Counted from the first letter of the stretch, positions 1-13,601 are shown. The stretch: DNA of 64,000 bases from Symsagittifera roscoffensis (GCF_963678635.1 NC_087069.1:10625206-10689205); one strand, 5' to 3'. Notes: a model not told the origin generated them from the letters alone. Program-made: numbers and translations.

Positions 1-3000
1 CCAGTAATTGCCAAGAAAAGTAGAAGGGTTTTAAACCTCTCCCAATTAGACAATGATAAATTAACTAAAATAACTTTTTATATTTCATTTACCACACTCT
101 GATTAATATTTTGCTTGTATTATTTGTAAAGCTTAGTTTGGAAAAAAAACCATTCTCAAATTTATATTTCATTTGTAAAATAAGCTCATTTTAATTTGCA
201 TACTTACCATAATCACTAATAGACAATTTGCTTCTAAAATTTGTCCGGTGTAATTTGAGCAAATACCACTTGTCTTTGTTTCCAATTAAGTTCTACTCGC
301 CGCTATAAATTCAATAAACAAACGCAACGGGAGAAGTTTGATTTAGCCAAGCAAAGTAATTCCAAACACCAAAATAGAATTCGAAGCGGGAAAGAAATGT
401 TCCTGCAAAACTAAAGGGAAATGTTAGCGGTCAATGACGGCGGCAAAATATCATGCAATCTGAAGGAATGAAAGAAGGAAAAGAAACATAAATGTAAAAA
501 GACTGAGAAAATGAATGTAAAAAACTAAGGATCCTAGTATAATTATCCGCCAGGGATCTAGAAATTTGCTACATGGGTATATGACTCTTGGTAAAATCTT
601 CAGGGGGGAGGCCACCCAAAAAATTGGATCCTCAAGTGAGGATCTTGTAATCCACTAGCAAAATGCCGGTTGACTACAAGATAATTTTGGACCCCTTAGG
701 TGTCGGATCTTAGGCGCCCACGTCTTATTTTAGGTGATTTTGCCCCCCCCCCCCCCCTAAGGCCTTTCATACTACTAACTATGAAACAAAAAGGGTACTT
801 TACAGCCTCTAAAATGGCAATACGAAACCTTTTTTTTGCAAGATCATCAGAAGTATTCTTATGATCTTGCTAGTTTGCCTCGCAGAAAGTGTAAAACATA
901 CACAGTGCCATACACTTGCTTAAACTTGAATAGTTAGTTCGCTTTAGTTTTCATAATAAACTTTTTGTGATCCTAAGTTCTGATCTTTTTCAGTTTCGAT
1001 GTCAACTTATCTGTTTAAGACCACTCTTTAATCACAAAATAATAACTAAACCTGACACAGTTTCTGAAAGTTAAAACCAAATATGGATGTTAGATTAATA
1101 AGGCAAAAAGGGCAGCTGAAAAAAATTCATAAAAAGAGTACCGAAACTTTAACCGCTTCTTTAATCATAGATACTGATGAAATTCCGTTTTTCTTAAATG
1201 AAAGAATCAAGACGAATTTGATTTCTCGAATTTCAATTAATTGGGAAATTTTAATAGGCCGGCTTTTGTTTTTTACATTTCAGATTTTATGAGATCAAAA
1301 AATTTTAACCATTTCGAATAAATCAGTTTTTTGGCCTCTGGTCACAAAAAAAAACTTTTGATTCCTATAGGAACAACAACCTAAAAATCTATTAAAACAT
1401 TAGATAACCGTACAAATGAATGTTTGTGTGGCAGAGATGTTTTTCATATGGAAGTGCACTGCGCTTCCGGATTGAAATAAATAGACTTTGAGGGTAAACT
1501 CATCTTTTTAGTATTTTTTTAATATAAATTTGTAATTGGAAAATTATTACTAACCGAATTTCTAGTGGCTCAAAGCAAAATTAGAAAACTTTGAAAATTA
1601 ACCACGAAAATAATACTAAAATCTTAGAATGTTTTTTTTTTACTCAGATGCACAAAAAATCATACGGTTTGTTCAAACTGTCGAAAACAAAGGCAATTTG
1701 AGTTAGTGGATAATAATTAGATTTTTCCATTGCAAGGAGAGTTCAAAAAAAAATCTAAGAAAATACTTTTTGAAGAACTTATTTTGGTTTGGTACTTTAC
1801 AGCCCCTAAAATGGCAATACTAAACCTTTTTTTCCGAAAACTCAATTGGCGAAGAAACCTTTGAGAATTTCTACAGAAAAGTGTAACTAAACCTTCAAAC
1901 GATTCTTGTCAAAAACCAAAAGGAAAACAACAAAAAATTGAAAACTAGCAAAATGAGTGGTAGCTAAGTTGCCGATTCGTTTTCTAGAAATTATGAGTTT
2001 CTTGATATAAAATATTCTTATGATCTTGCCAGCTTGACTTGAAGAACACTTAAAATACACACTGTGCCTTTAAGTGTAGCAAACATTTTCCATTAAATGT
2101 AGCAAACATTAAAAGTTAGTTCGTTTTTTGGTATCTCTCAACTTAACTCTAACACGATAGATTAATGAAAGAACTAATAAATAGCCAAGGACAAAAACTA
2201 GCAAACGGGGGTGGTACTTGAACTAGAGAACCGCCCTCTAGAGATGCTGTTATATTTCGTTATGAAAAGTGGTCATATAATCTTTTCTCAAATTTGATTT
2301 GAAGAGCACTCATAACACGGGTTGTGTCACATTTGTTCAACTTAAACTAGCAAACTAGTGGATTTTGTTCATTTTTTGCTATCTTTTAACTTAAATCTAA
2401 CACTTATTGTGAAAAAATTGTTATAAAAATCATAAGACGAAAAGTCGGATCCATCAACAGGTAACTAGTAATATTTACTGATAATAAGAAACCAATTAAT
2501 TTTAGCGACTTGTACAACAAAATTGTTTAAGGCAAAAACTAAGAAAAAAAATTGATTTTGCGAAAACACAAAACAAAACGTCGGATTTTGTTCTTTAATT
2601 TTTGATGAATAAATTGGCAGTTTTGAAAGTTGAAAGGATTCTTTGATAATTTTGCGATAATCATTAATTTTATTTTTTTTGCAAAAAAAATTGCTAAATT
2701 TTCCGTCTTTACGTCTACTGCTTATTTTTGTCGTCGTCGACATGATTCAAATACAAATTTTAAAGTTTTTTTTCTAAGTCTTCAACATAATTTCTTCACA
2801 TAATTTTTCTCAGAAACGGTTTGGTTAACAATAATCCAAAAATGCACTGCATCCATTTTTGAGGAAAATGAGGAAAATTCGTTCATCGTAAACATCGACG
2901 CAAATAATCTCTACGGAGGTATCATGCAAAATTACTCGTTGCCCTTAAACGATTTCAAATGGGCGGACGACTTGGTGGATATACCTAAGCTACTACTGAC

Positions 3001-4687
3001 GGAAGAGGTTAGTGATTGGGGTTACCTAGCGGACGTAGATATCGAGTTCCCGACGAGCTCCATGACTATTCAAAGACTATCCTCCCGCGCCATCAAACGA
3101 AATTGTACAGATAACTGACTTGAGTACCGATCAAGTGGAAATGATGGGCAAACTAGGTATCACCAGTCTACCCAAAGTGCCTAAGCTTATACAGTCTCTA
3201 CAAGAAAAGTCAGGATATTTTTTGCATTATCTGACCCTTCAGCTTTACATAAAATTTGGTGTGAAGGTGACTCACATTCATAGAGTGCTGCAATTTCGAC
3301 AGTGTAAATGGATGGCCTCTTTTATACAGATGAACAATGAGCTAAGAAAGAAGGCTAGGAACATTTTTGAGGAAAATTTTTATAAGCTCATGATAAACTC
3401 ATTTTTCGCCAAACGATGGAAAGCAAACAAAACAGAACAAAAATGAGTATAGTGCGTAACAAAACCGAGCTCAAACCGAGTGCAAAAGTTGTGCCAGAGC
3501 TCATTGACGTCATTCCAATTTTTACACGAAGACCTTGCTACAATAACATTCAATCCGAGCTCAATCCGGTGGGATAAGCCAACGATCGTTGGCGCAGTAA
3601 TATTAGACATTGCAAAAAAAATACATGTTCGAAACCCACTACGTGCAAATGAAGCCAAACTTTAATCTCGAGCTTTTGTACTCCGATACTGATAGATTTA
3701 TTTATATGATAAAATGTGACGATATATACGAGGAACTAAAAGAAAGGGGACACTTGTTTGACTTCTCGAAATATCCCAAACAATCACCACTGTATAATGA
3801 AACCCACAAGAAACAGGTGCTAATGTTCAAAGACGAGATAGGTGGAGACTTGAAAGAAGAATTTGTAGCACTCAAACCGAAATTATATTCTCTTAAACTC
3901 AAATGTAAGTGGTAAAAATTAATCAAATTCCAAAAACCCAATGATAAAAAAAAAATTAAATTTGGTTGGCACCTTTAATACCTTTCACAATTTTCTTTTT
4001 TTTGCTTTTATGATAATTTGTAGTTTGCTTACATAAACAGAGCTCATTTTTAAAACTAATATCTGTTTTTTATTTGTTTTAGATAGGAGCAACAAAGTCT
4101 CAGCGAAAAGAATTTCTTGGTATGCACAAAAACAGCTGGCACATGATCGCTTTAAGGACGCCCTATTCAACCACAAAAAGTTTCGAGTTAAAAAGACGAG
4201 CATCAGATCGAAAAAACACAAGCTAAAAACTGTCAACATAAATAAATTAGCGTTAACAGCTTTGGACACAAAGAGATTCCTCCTCGGTTACCTGGTAACC
4301 TGTTTACGTTTTGGTCACTTTTTGACTCGCGAAGATGAATTTAGTAACCCAATTTTACCCGAAGCCTTGGATGGTAGTTTAGAAAATAACCCTTGTTCTT
4401 CTTAGAACACCATTTTCGATAACTTTAATACACAGCCAATTCAAAGGGAAATAAATATTATTGACTCGGACTGGTCACCGCCAGACCCAGGACTGTATAA
4501 CAGAAGGAAATACACTAAGAAAGAATTGCGTGAAGATTTGGCTGGCAGTTCTAAAACTGTAGATAAACCTTACCCAAACAATCCTTACATTGTGTTCGAG
4601 GCTCAAGAAGAACGTGACAATACTATGGCGGCTGACGGAAATAGCAGTGAATTAAATAATACCAGTTCGGAGAGTGCAAATAACTCT
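1..4687 (+). repeat. Tandem unit 1 of a ~4.69 kb repeat carrying a PolB fragment
   Basis: The sequence at base 1 recurs at 4688 and again at 10485, and the copies match almost base for base apart from small indels. Bases 60-2820 of the unit are AT-rich and show no convincing gene. A 69-codon ORF (1083-1292) is preserved in unit 2 but broken by a 7 bp deletion in unit 3, so I read it as noncoding. The unit holds a C-tract at 743-757 (15 C). It also holds degenerate internal repeats: the phrase beginning gtactttacagc occurs at about 797 and 1792, and related AT-rich blocks lie at about 837, 2005 and 2274. The PolB remnant fills the last 1.9 kb. The window starts inside the array, so the true unit boundary is unknown. 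Confidence 0.92.
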
Positions 4688-4786
4688 CCAGTAATTGCCA
4701 AGAAAAGTAGAAGGGTTTTAAACCTCTCCCAATTAGACAATGATAAATTAACTAAAATAACTTTTTATATTTCATTTACCACACTC
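2830..4786 (+). pseudogene. Protein-primed family B DNA polymerase (Polinton type), C-terminal half, broken copy 1
   Basis: Family B polymerase landmarks appear in order. Motif A, with I-D-A-N-N-L-Y-G, is at 2894-2917. A motif-B region (N-F-Y-K-L-M-I-N-S) lies near 3387-3410. Motif C, Y-S-D-T-D, is at about 3679-3693, followed by the D-x-F-D-F-S-K-Y and F-K-D-E-I-G-G blocks usual after motif C in this family. A GT-AG intron at 3905-4082 (GTAAGT donor, TTTTAG acceptor) restores frame into a C-terminal segment with R-S-K-K-H-K-L-K-T and D-T-K-R-F-L-L. Breaks: a stop near 3116, a 1-nt frameshift at motif B (about 3415), another frameshift before motif C, and a TAG near 4404 where the other copies have TCG. 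Polintons and related virus-like elements use this polymerase for protein-primed replication. No capsid, integrase or protease gene is seen beside it. Confidence 0.82.
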
Positions 4787-7700
4787 TGATTAATATTTTG
4801 CTTGTATTATTTGTAAAGCTTAGTTTGGAAAAAAATCATTCTCAAATTTATATTTCATTTGTAAAATAAGCTCATTTTAATTTGCATACTTACCATAATC
4901 ACTAATAGACAATTTGCTTCTAAAATTTGTCCGGTGTAATTTGAGCAAATACCACTTGTCTTTGTTTCCAATTAAGTTCTACTCGCCGCTATAAATTCAA
5001 TAAACAAACGCAACGGGAGAAGTTTGATTTAGCCAAGCAAAGTAATTCCAAACACCAAAATAGAATTCGAAGCGGGAAAGAAATGTTCCTGCAAAACTAA
5101 AGGGAAATGTTAGCGGTCAATGACGGCGGCAAAATATCATGCAATCTGAAGGAATGAAAGAAGGAAAAGAAACATAAATGTAAAAAGACTGAGAAAATGA
5201 ATGTAAAAAACTAAGGATCCTAGTATAATTATCCGCCAGGGATCTAGAAATTTGCTACATGGGTATATGACTCTTGGTAAAATCTTCAGGGGGGAGGCCA
5301 CCCAAAAAATTGGATCCTCAAGTGAGGATCTTGTAATCCACTAGCAAAATGCCGGTTGACTACAAGATAATTTTGGACCCCTTAGGTGTCGGATCTTAGG
5401 CGCCCACGTCTTATTTTAGGTGATTTTGCCCCCCCCCCCTAAGGCCTTTCATACTACTAACTATGAAACAAAAAGGGTACTTTACAGCCTCTAAAATGGC
5501 AATACGAAACCTTTTTTTTGCAAGATCATCAGAAGTATTCTTATGATCTTGCTAGTTTGCCTCGCAGAAAGTGTAAAACATACACAGTGCCATACACTTG
5601 CTTAAACTTGAATAGTTAGTTCGCTTTAGTTTTCATAATAAACTTTTTGTGATCCTAAGTTCTGATCTTTTTCAGTTTCGATGTCAACTTATCTGTTTAA
5701 GACCACTCTTTAATCACAAAATAATAACTAAACCTGACACAGTTTCTGAAAGTTAAAACCAAATATGGATGTTAGATTAATAAGGCAAAAAGGGCAGCTG
5801 AAAAAAATTCATAAAAAGAGTACCGAAACTTTAACCGCTTCTTTAATCATAGATACTGATGAAATTCCGTTTTTCTTAAATGAAAGAATCAAGACGAATT
5901 TGATTTCTCGAATTTCAATTAATTGGGAAATTTTAATAGGCCGGCTTTTGTTTTTTACATTTCAGATTTTATGAGATCAAAAAATTTTAACCATTTCGAA
6001 TAAATCAGTTTTTTGGCCTCTGGTCACAAAAAAAAACTTTTGATTCCTATAGGAACAACAACCTAAAAATCTATTAAAACATTAGATAACCGTACAAATG
6101 AATGTTTGTGTGGCAGAGATGTTTTTCATATGGAAGTGCACTGCGCTTCCGGATTGAAATAAATAGATTTTGAGGGTAAACTCATCTTTTTAGTATTTTT
6201 TTAATATAAATTTGTAATTGGAAAATTATTACTAACCGAATTTCTAGTGGCTCAAAGCAAAATTAGAAAACTTTGAAAATTAACCACGAAAATAATACTA
6301 AAATCTTAGAATGTTTTTTTTTACTCAGATGCACAAAAAATCATACGGTTTGTTCAAACTGTCGAAAACAAAGGCAATTTGAGTTAGTGGATAATAATTA
6401 GATTTTTCCATTGCAAGGAGAGTTCAAAAAAAAATCTAAGAAAATACTTTTTGAAGAACTTATTTTGGTTTGGTACTTTACAGCCCCTAAAATGGCAATA
6501 CTAAACCTTTTTTTCCGAAAACTCAATTGGCGAAGAAACCTTTGAGAATTTCTACAGAAAAGTGTAACTAAACCTTCAAACGATTCTTGTCAAAAACCAA
6601 AAGGAAAACAACAAAAAATTGAAAACTAGCAAAATGAGTGGTAGCTAAGTTGCCGATTCGTTTTCTAGAAATTATGAGTTTCTTGATATAAAATATTCTT
6701 ATGATCTTGCCAGCTTGACTTGAAGAACACTTAAAATACACACTGTGCCTTTAAGTGTAGCAAACATTTTCCATTAAATGTAGCAAACATTAAAAGTTAG
6801 TTCGTTTTTTGGTATCTCTCAACTTAACTCTAACACGATAGATTAATGAAAGAACTAATAAATAGCCAAGGACAAAAACTAGCAAACGGGGGTGGTACTT
6901 GAACTAGAGAACCGCCCTCTAGAGATGCTGTTATATTTCGTTATGAAAAGTGGTCATATAATCTTTTCTCAAATTTGATTTGAAGAGCACTCATAACACG
7001 GGTTGTGTCACATTTGTTCAACTTAAACTAGCAAACTAGTCGATTTTGTTCATTTTTTGCTATCTTTTAACTTAAATCTAACACTTATTGTGAAAAAATT
7101 GTTATAAAAATCATAAGACAAAAATCGGATCCATCAACAGGTAACTAGTAATATTTACTGATAATAAGAAACCAATTAATTTTAGCGACTTGTACAACAA
7201 AATTGTTTAAGGCAAAAACTAAGAAAAAAAATTGATTTTGCGAAAACACAAAACAAAACGTCGGATTTTGTTCTTTAATTTTTGATGAATAAATTGGCAG
7301 TTTTGAAAGTTGAAAGGATTCTTTGATAATTTTGCGATAATCATTAATTTTATTTTTTTTTGCAAAAAAAATTGCTAAATTTTCCGTCTTTACGTCTACT
7401 GCTTATTTTTGTCGTCGTCGACATGATTCAAATACAAATTTTAAAGTTTTTTTTCTAAGTCTTCAACATAATTTCTTCACATAATTTTTCTCAGAAACGG
7501 TTTGGTTAACAATAATCCAAAAATGCACTGCATCCATTTTTGAGGAAAATGAGGAAAATTCGTTCATCGTAAACATCGACGCAAATAATCTCTACGGAGG
7601 TATCATGCAAAATTACTCGTTGCCCTTAAACGATTTCAAATGGGCGGACGACTTGGTGGATATACCTAAGCTACTACTGACGGAAGAGGTTAGTGATTGG

Positions 7701-10484
7701 GGTTACCTAGCGGACGTAGATATCGAGTTCCCGACGAGCTCCATGACTATTCAAAGACTATCCTCCCGCGCCATCAAACGAAATTGTACAGATAACTGAC
7801 TTGAGTACCGATCAAGTGGAAATGATGGGCAAACTAGGTATCACCAGTCTACCCAAAGTGCCTAAGCTTATACAGTCTCTACAAGAAAAGTCAGGATATT
7901 TTTTGCATTATCTGACCCTTCAGCTTTACATAAAATTTGGTGTGAAGGTGACTCACATTCATAGAGTGCTGCAATTTCGACAGTGTAAATGGATGGCCTC
8001 TTTTATACAGATGAACAATGAGCTAAGAAAGAAGGCTAGGAACATTTTTGAGGAAAATTTTTATAAGCTCATGATAAACTCATTTTTCGCCAAACGATGA
8101 AAAGCAAACAAAACAGAACAAAAATGAGTATAGTGCGTAACAAAACCGAGCTCAAACCGAGTGCAAAAGTTGTGCCAGAGCTCATTGAAGTCATTCCAAA
8201 TTTTACACGAAGACCTTGCTACAATAACATTCAATCCGAGCTCAATCCGGTGGGATAAGCCAACGATCGTTGGCGCAGTAATATTAGACATTGCAAAAAG
8301 AATACATGTTCGAAACCCACTACGTGCAAATGAAGCAAACTTTAATCTCGAGCTTTTGTACTCCGATACTGATAGATTTATTTATATGATAAAATGTGAC
8401 GATATATACGAGGAACTAAAAGAAATGGGACACTTGTTTGACTTCTCGAAATATCCCAAACAATCACCACTGTATAATGAAACCCACAAGAAACAGGTGC
8501 TAATGTTCAAGAACGAGATAGGTGGAGACTTGAAAGAAGAATTTGTAGCACTCAAACCGAAATTATATTCTCTTAAACTCAAATGTAAGTGGTAAAAATT
8601 AATCAAATTCCAAAAACCCAATGACAAAAAAAAATTAAATTTGGTTGGCACCTTTAATACCTTTCACAATTTTCTTTTTTTTTGCTTTTATGATAATTTG
8701 TAGTTTGCTTACATAAACAGAGCTCATTTTTAAAACTAATATCTGTTTTTTATTTGTTTTAGATAGGAGCAACAAAGTCTCAGCGAAAAGAATTTCTTGG
8801 TATGCACAAAAACAGCTGGCACATGATCGCTTTAAGGACGCCCTATTCAACCACAAAAATTTTCGAGTTAAAAAGACGAGCATCAGATCGAAAAAACACA
8901 AGCTATAAACTGTCAACATAAATAAATTAACGTTAACAGCTTTGGACACAAAGAGATTCCTCCTCGGTTACCTGGTAACCTGTTTACGTTTTGGTCACTT
9001 TTTGACTCGCGAAGATGAATTTAGTAACCCAATTTTACCCGAAGCCTTGGATGGTAGTTTAGAAAATAACCCTTGTTCTTCTTCGAACACCATTTTCGAT
9101 AACTTTATTACACAGCCAATTCAAAGGGAAATAAATACTCGGACTGGTCACCGCCAGACCCAGGACTGTATAACAGAAGGAAATACACTAAGAAACTGTT
9201 TTTCGGCAAGACGATGGAAAGCAAACAAAACAGAACAAAAATGAGTATAGTGCGTAACAAAACCGAGCTCAAACCGAGTGCAAAAGTTGTGCCAGAGCTC
9301 ATTGAAGTCATTCCAAATTTTACACGAAGACCTTGCTACAATAACATTCAATCCGAGCTCAATCCGGTGGGATAAGCCAACGATCGTTGGCGCAGTAATA
9401 TTAGACATTGCAAAAAAAATACATGTTCGAAACCCACTACGTGCAAATGAAGCAAACTTTAATCTCGAGCTTTTGTACTCCGATACTGATAGATTTATTT
9501 ATATGATAAAATGTGACGATATATACGAGGAACTAAAAGAAATGGGACACTTGTTTGACTTCTCGAAATATCCCAAACAATCACCACTGTATAATGAAAC
9601 CCACAAGAAACAGGTGCTAATGTTCAAGGACGAGATAGGAGGAGACTTGATAGAAGAATTTGTAGCACTCAAACCGAAACTATATTCTCTTAAACTCAAA
9701 CGTAAGTGGTAAAAATTAATCAAATTCCAAAAACCCAATGATAAAAAAAAATTAAATTTGGTTGGCACCTTTAATACCTTTCACAATTTTCTTTTTTTTT
9801 GCTTTTATGATAATTTGTAGTTTGCTTACATAAACAGAGCTCATTTTTAAAACTAATATCTGTTTTTTATTTGTTTTAGATAGGAGCACCAAAGTCTCAC
9901 CGAAAGGAATCTCTTGGTATGCACAAAAACAGCTGGCACATGATCGCTTTAAGGACGCCCTATTCAACCACAAAAATTTTCGAGTTAAAAAGACGAGCAT
10001 CAGATCGAAAAAACACAAGCTATAAACTGTCAACATAAATAAATTAGCGTTAACAGCTTTGGACACAAAGAGATTCCTCCTCGGTTACCTGGTAACCTGT
10101 TTACGTTTTGGTCACTTTTTGACTCGCGAAGATGAATTTAGTAACCCAATTTTACCCGAAGCCTTGGATGGTAGTTTAGAAAATAACCCTTGTTCTTCTT
10201 CGAACACCATTTTCGATAACTTTAATACACAGCCAATTCAAAGGGAAATAAATATTAATGACTCGGACTGGTCACCGCCAGACCCAGGACTGTATAACAG
10301 AAGGAAATACACTAAGAAAGAATTGCGTGAAGATTTGGCTGGCAGTTCTAAAACTGTAGATAAACCTTACCCAAACAATCCTTACATTGTGTTCGAGGCT
10401 CAAGAAGAACGTGACAATACTATGGCGGCTGACGGAAATAGCAGTGAATTAAATATTACCAGTTCGGATAGTGCAAATAACTTT
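4688..10484 (+). repeat. Tandem unit 2, enlarged by an internal 1117 bp duplication
   Basis: This copy follows unit 1 directly and is colinear with it until the polymerase segment. There, bases from about 8093 are repeated from about 9210 (offset 1117). The break at about 9192 fuses the start of the polymerase C-terminal tail to the middle of the polymerase (motif B). The C-tract here is 11 C (5429-5439), against 15 in unit 1 and 13 in unit 3. Near-identity between copies indicates recent amplification or ongoing homogenisation. Confidence 0.9.
7510..9192 (+). pseudogene. Polinton-type PolB, broken copy 2 (unit 2, first half)
   Basis: This is the counterpart of copy 1. Motif A begins at about 7575, the motif-B block with the same 1-nt loss is near 8095, motif C is near 8359, and the intron is at 8585-8762. 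Its own lesions include TGA instead of TGG directly after the motif-B block (about 8098) and a stop near 8905 in the C-terminal segment (TAAACTG where copy 1 reads AAAACTG). The reading frame from 8161 to 8595 is longer than in copy 1 because a frame difference near 8335 is absent. The C-terminal tail is cut at about 9192 by the duplication junction. Confidence 0.8.
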
Positions 10485-10586
10485 CCAGTAATTGCCAAGA
10501 AAAGTAGAAGGGTTTTAAACCTCTCCCAATTAGACAATGATAAATTAACTAAAATAACTTTTTATATTTCATTTACCACACTCTGA
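9194..10586 (+). pseudogene. Polinton-type PolB, partial copy 3 beginning at motif B
   Basis: This copy starts at the duplication junction. Unlike the other copies, it has an undamaged motif B (K-L-F-F-G-K-T-M-E) at about 9194-9220, reading on in frame past the point where the others are shifted. Motif C follows near 9476 and the intron lies at 9702-9879. The C-terminal tail (10059-10586) is open for 175 codons and ends in a hydrophilic, Ser/Asn-rich stretch that may be element-specific. A stop near 10022 still breaks the second exon, so the copy is not functional. Motif A is absent. Confidence 0.78.
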
Positions 10587-13333
10587 TTAATATTTTGCTT
10601 GTATTATTTGTAAAGCTTAGTTTGGAAAAAAAACCCATTCTCAAATTTATATTTCATTTGTAAAATAAGCTCATTTTAATTTGCATACTTACCACAATCA
10701 CTAATAGACAATTTGCTTCTAAAATTTGTCCGGTGTAATTTGAGCAAATACCACTTGTCTTTGTTTCCAATTAAGTTCTACTCGCCGCTATAAATTCAAT
10801 AAACAAACGCAACGGGAGAAGTTTGATTTAGCCAAGCAAAGTAATTCCAAACACCAAAATAGAATTCGAAGCGGGAAAGAAATGTTCCTGCAAAACTAAA
10901 GGGAAATGTTAGCGGTCAATGACGGCGGCAAAATATCATGCAATCTGAAGGAATGAAAGAAGGAAAAGAAACATAAATGTAAAAAGACTGAGAAAATGAA
11001 TGTAAAAAACTAAGGATCCTAGTATAATTATCCGCCAGGGATCTAGAAATTTGCTACATGGGTATATGACTCTTGGTAAAATCTTCAGGGGGGAGGCCAC
11101 CCAAAAAATTGGATCCTCAAGTGAGGATCTTGTAATCCACTAGCAAAATGCCGGTTGACTACAAGATAATTTTGGACACCTTAGGTGTCGGATCTTAGGC
11201 GCCCACGTCTTATTTTAGGTGATTTTGCCCCCCCCCCCCCTAAGGCCTTTCATACTACTAACTATGAAACAAAAAGGGTACTTTACAGCCTCTAAAATGG
11301 CAATACGAAACCTTTTTTTTGCAAGATCATCAGAAGTATTCTTATGATCTTGCTAGTTTGCCTCGCAGAAAGTGTAAAACATACACTGTGCCATACACTT
11401 GCTTAAACTTGAATAGTTAGTTCGCTTTAGTTTTCATAATAAACTTTTTGTGATCCTAAGTTCTGATCTTTTTCAGTTTCGATGTCAACTTATCTGTTTA
11501 AGACCACTCTTTAATCACAAAAAAATAACTAAACCTGACACAGTTTCTGAAAGTTAAAACCAAATATGGATGTTAGATTAATCAGGCAAAAAGGGCAGCT
11601 GAAAAAAATTCATAAAAAGAGTACCGAAACTTTAACCGCTTCATAGATACTGATGAAATTCCGTTTTTCTTAAATGAAAGAATCAAGACGAATTTGATTT
11701 CTCGAATTTCAATTAATTGGGAAATTTTAATAGGCCGGCTTTTGTTTTTTACATTTCAGATTATATGAGATCAAAAAATTTTAACCATTTCGAATAAATC
11801 AGTTTTTTGGCCTCTGGTCACAAAAAAAACTTTTGATTCCTATAGGAACAACAACCTAAAAATCTATTAAAACTTTAGATAACCGTACAAATGAATGTTT
11901 GTGTGGCAGAGATGTTTTTCATATGGAAGTGCACTGCGCTTCCGGATTGAAATAAATAGATTTTGAGGGTAAACTCATCTTTTTAATTTTTTTTAAATAT
12001 AAATTTGTAATTGGAAAATTATTACTAACCGAATTTCTACTGGCTCAAAGCAAAATTAGAAAACTTTGAAAATTAACCACGAAAATAATACTAAAATCTT
12101 AGAATGTTTTTTTTACTCAGATGCACAAAAAATCATACGGTTTGTTCAAACTGTCGAAAACAAAGGCAATTTGAGTTAGTGGATAATAATTAGATTTTTC
12201 CATTGCAAGGAGAGTTCAAAAAAAGTTCTAAGAAAATACTTTTTGAAGAATTTATTTTGGTTTGGTACTTTACAGCCCCTAAAATGGCAATACTAAACCT
12301 TTTTTTCCGAAAACTCAATTGGCGAAGAAACCTTTGAGAATTTCTACAGAAAAGTGTAACTAAACCTTCAAACGATTCTTGTCAAAAACCAAAAGGAAAA
12401 CAACAAAAAATTGAAAACTAGCAAAATGAGTGGTAGCTAAGTTGCCGATTCGTTTTCTAGAAATTATGAGTTTCTTGATATAAAATATTCTTATGATCTT
12501 GCCAGCTTGACTTGAAGAACACTTAAAATACACACTGTGCCTTTAAGTGTAGCAAACATTTTCCATTAAATGTAGCAAACATTAAAAGTTAGTTCGTTTT
12601 TTGGTATCTCTCAACTTAACTCTAACACGATAGATTAATGAAAGAACTAATAAATAGCCAAGGACAAAAACTAGCAAACGGGGGTGGTACTTGAACTAGA
12701 GAACCGCCCTCTAGAGATGCTGTTATATTTCGTTATGAAAAGTGGTCATATAATCTTTTCTCAAATTTGATTTGAAGAGCACTCATAACACGGGTTGTGT
12801 CACATTTGTTCAACTTAAACTAGCAAACTAGTGGATTTTGTTCATTTTTTGCTATCTTTTAACTTAAATCTAACACTTATTGTGAAAAAATTGTTATAAA
12901 AATCATAAGACGAAAAGTCGGATCCATCAACAGGTAACTAGTAATATTTACTGATAATAAGAAACCAATTAATTTTAGCGACTTGTACAACAAAATTGTT
13001 TAAGGCAAAAACTAAGAAAAAAAATTGATTTTGCGAAAACACAAAACAAAACGTCGGATTTTGTTCTTTAATTTTTGATGAATAAATTGGCAGTTTTGAA
13101 AGTTGAAAGGATTCTTTGATAATTTTGCGATAATCATTAATTTTATTTTTTTTTGCAAAAAAAATTGCTAAATTTTCCGTCTTTACGTCTACTGCTTATT
13201 TTTGTCGTCGTCGACATGATTCAAATACAAATTTTAAAGTTTTTCTTAAGTCTTCAACTAATATTATCTTCACATAATTTTTCTCAGAAACGGTTGATTG
13301 GTTAATAATAATCCAAAAATGCACTGCATCCAT
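10485..13333 (+). repeat. Tandem unit 3, truncated
   Basis: The third copy is colinear with units 1 and 2 up to about 13333. It then diverges abruptly, just as the polymerase motif-A exon should begin. It carries its own small differences: a 13-C tract at 11228-11240 and a 7 bp deletion near 11642. It therefore has no polymerase coding sequence. This point marks the right end of the array and the start of single-copy sequence. Confidence 0.88.
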
Positions 13334-13601
13334 ATTAAAGGTGTTTTGTTTTTTATCCCTAGAAAGGCGTAAGAACGCGGAAAGTTTCTGTAAGAGAGGT
13401 GTCTCCATATTCCACTCTTTGTGCACCAATGGTTACGTGAGCGGGTTTCCAAAAAATTTTCGCTTCAGGTCTTGCAATGGTTAGTTTCCCACCAATTATT
13501 TCATGTGCATCCGTTTTTTTTGTTTGAACATTTTTGCAGGGCAAAATTATCATTAGTCACCAAAAAATCCAAATTGTTTTAGTTATTCGGAACACACAAC
13601 C
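13334..13601. other. Unique spacer between tandem array and lectin gene
   Basis: This is AT-rich single-copy sequence with no supportable gene. It presumably holds the 5' UTR and promoter of the downstream lectin gene, but I see no clear TATA box or initiator. Confidence 0.4.

Noticed and set aside
1083-1292. 69-codon ORF conserved in tandem units 1 and 2
   Set aside because: It is preserved only because the units are near-identical; unit 3 has a 7 bp deletion that breaks it, and it shows no domain.
2465-2743. Antisense 92-codon ORF in the tandem unit
   Set aside because: It is AT-rich and low complexity, and indels break it in the other units.
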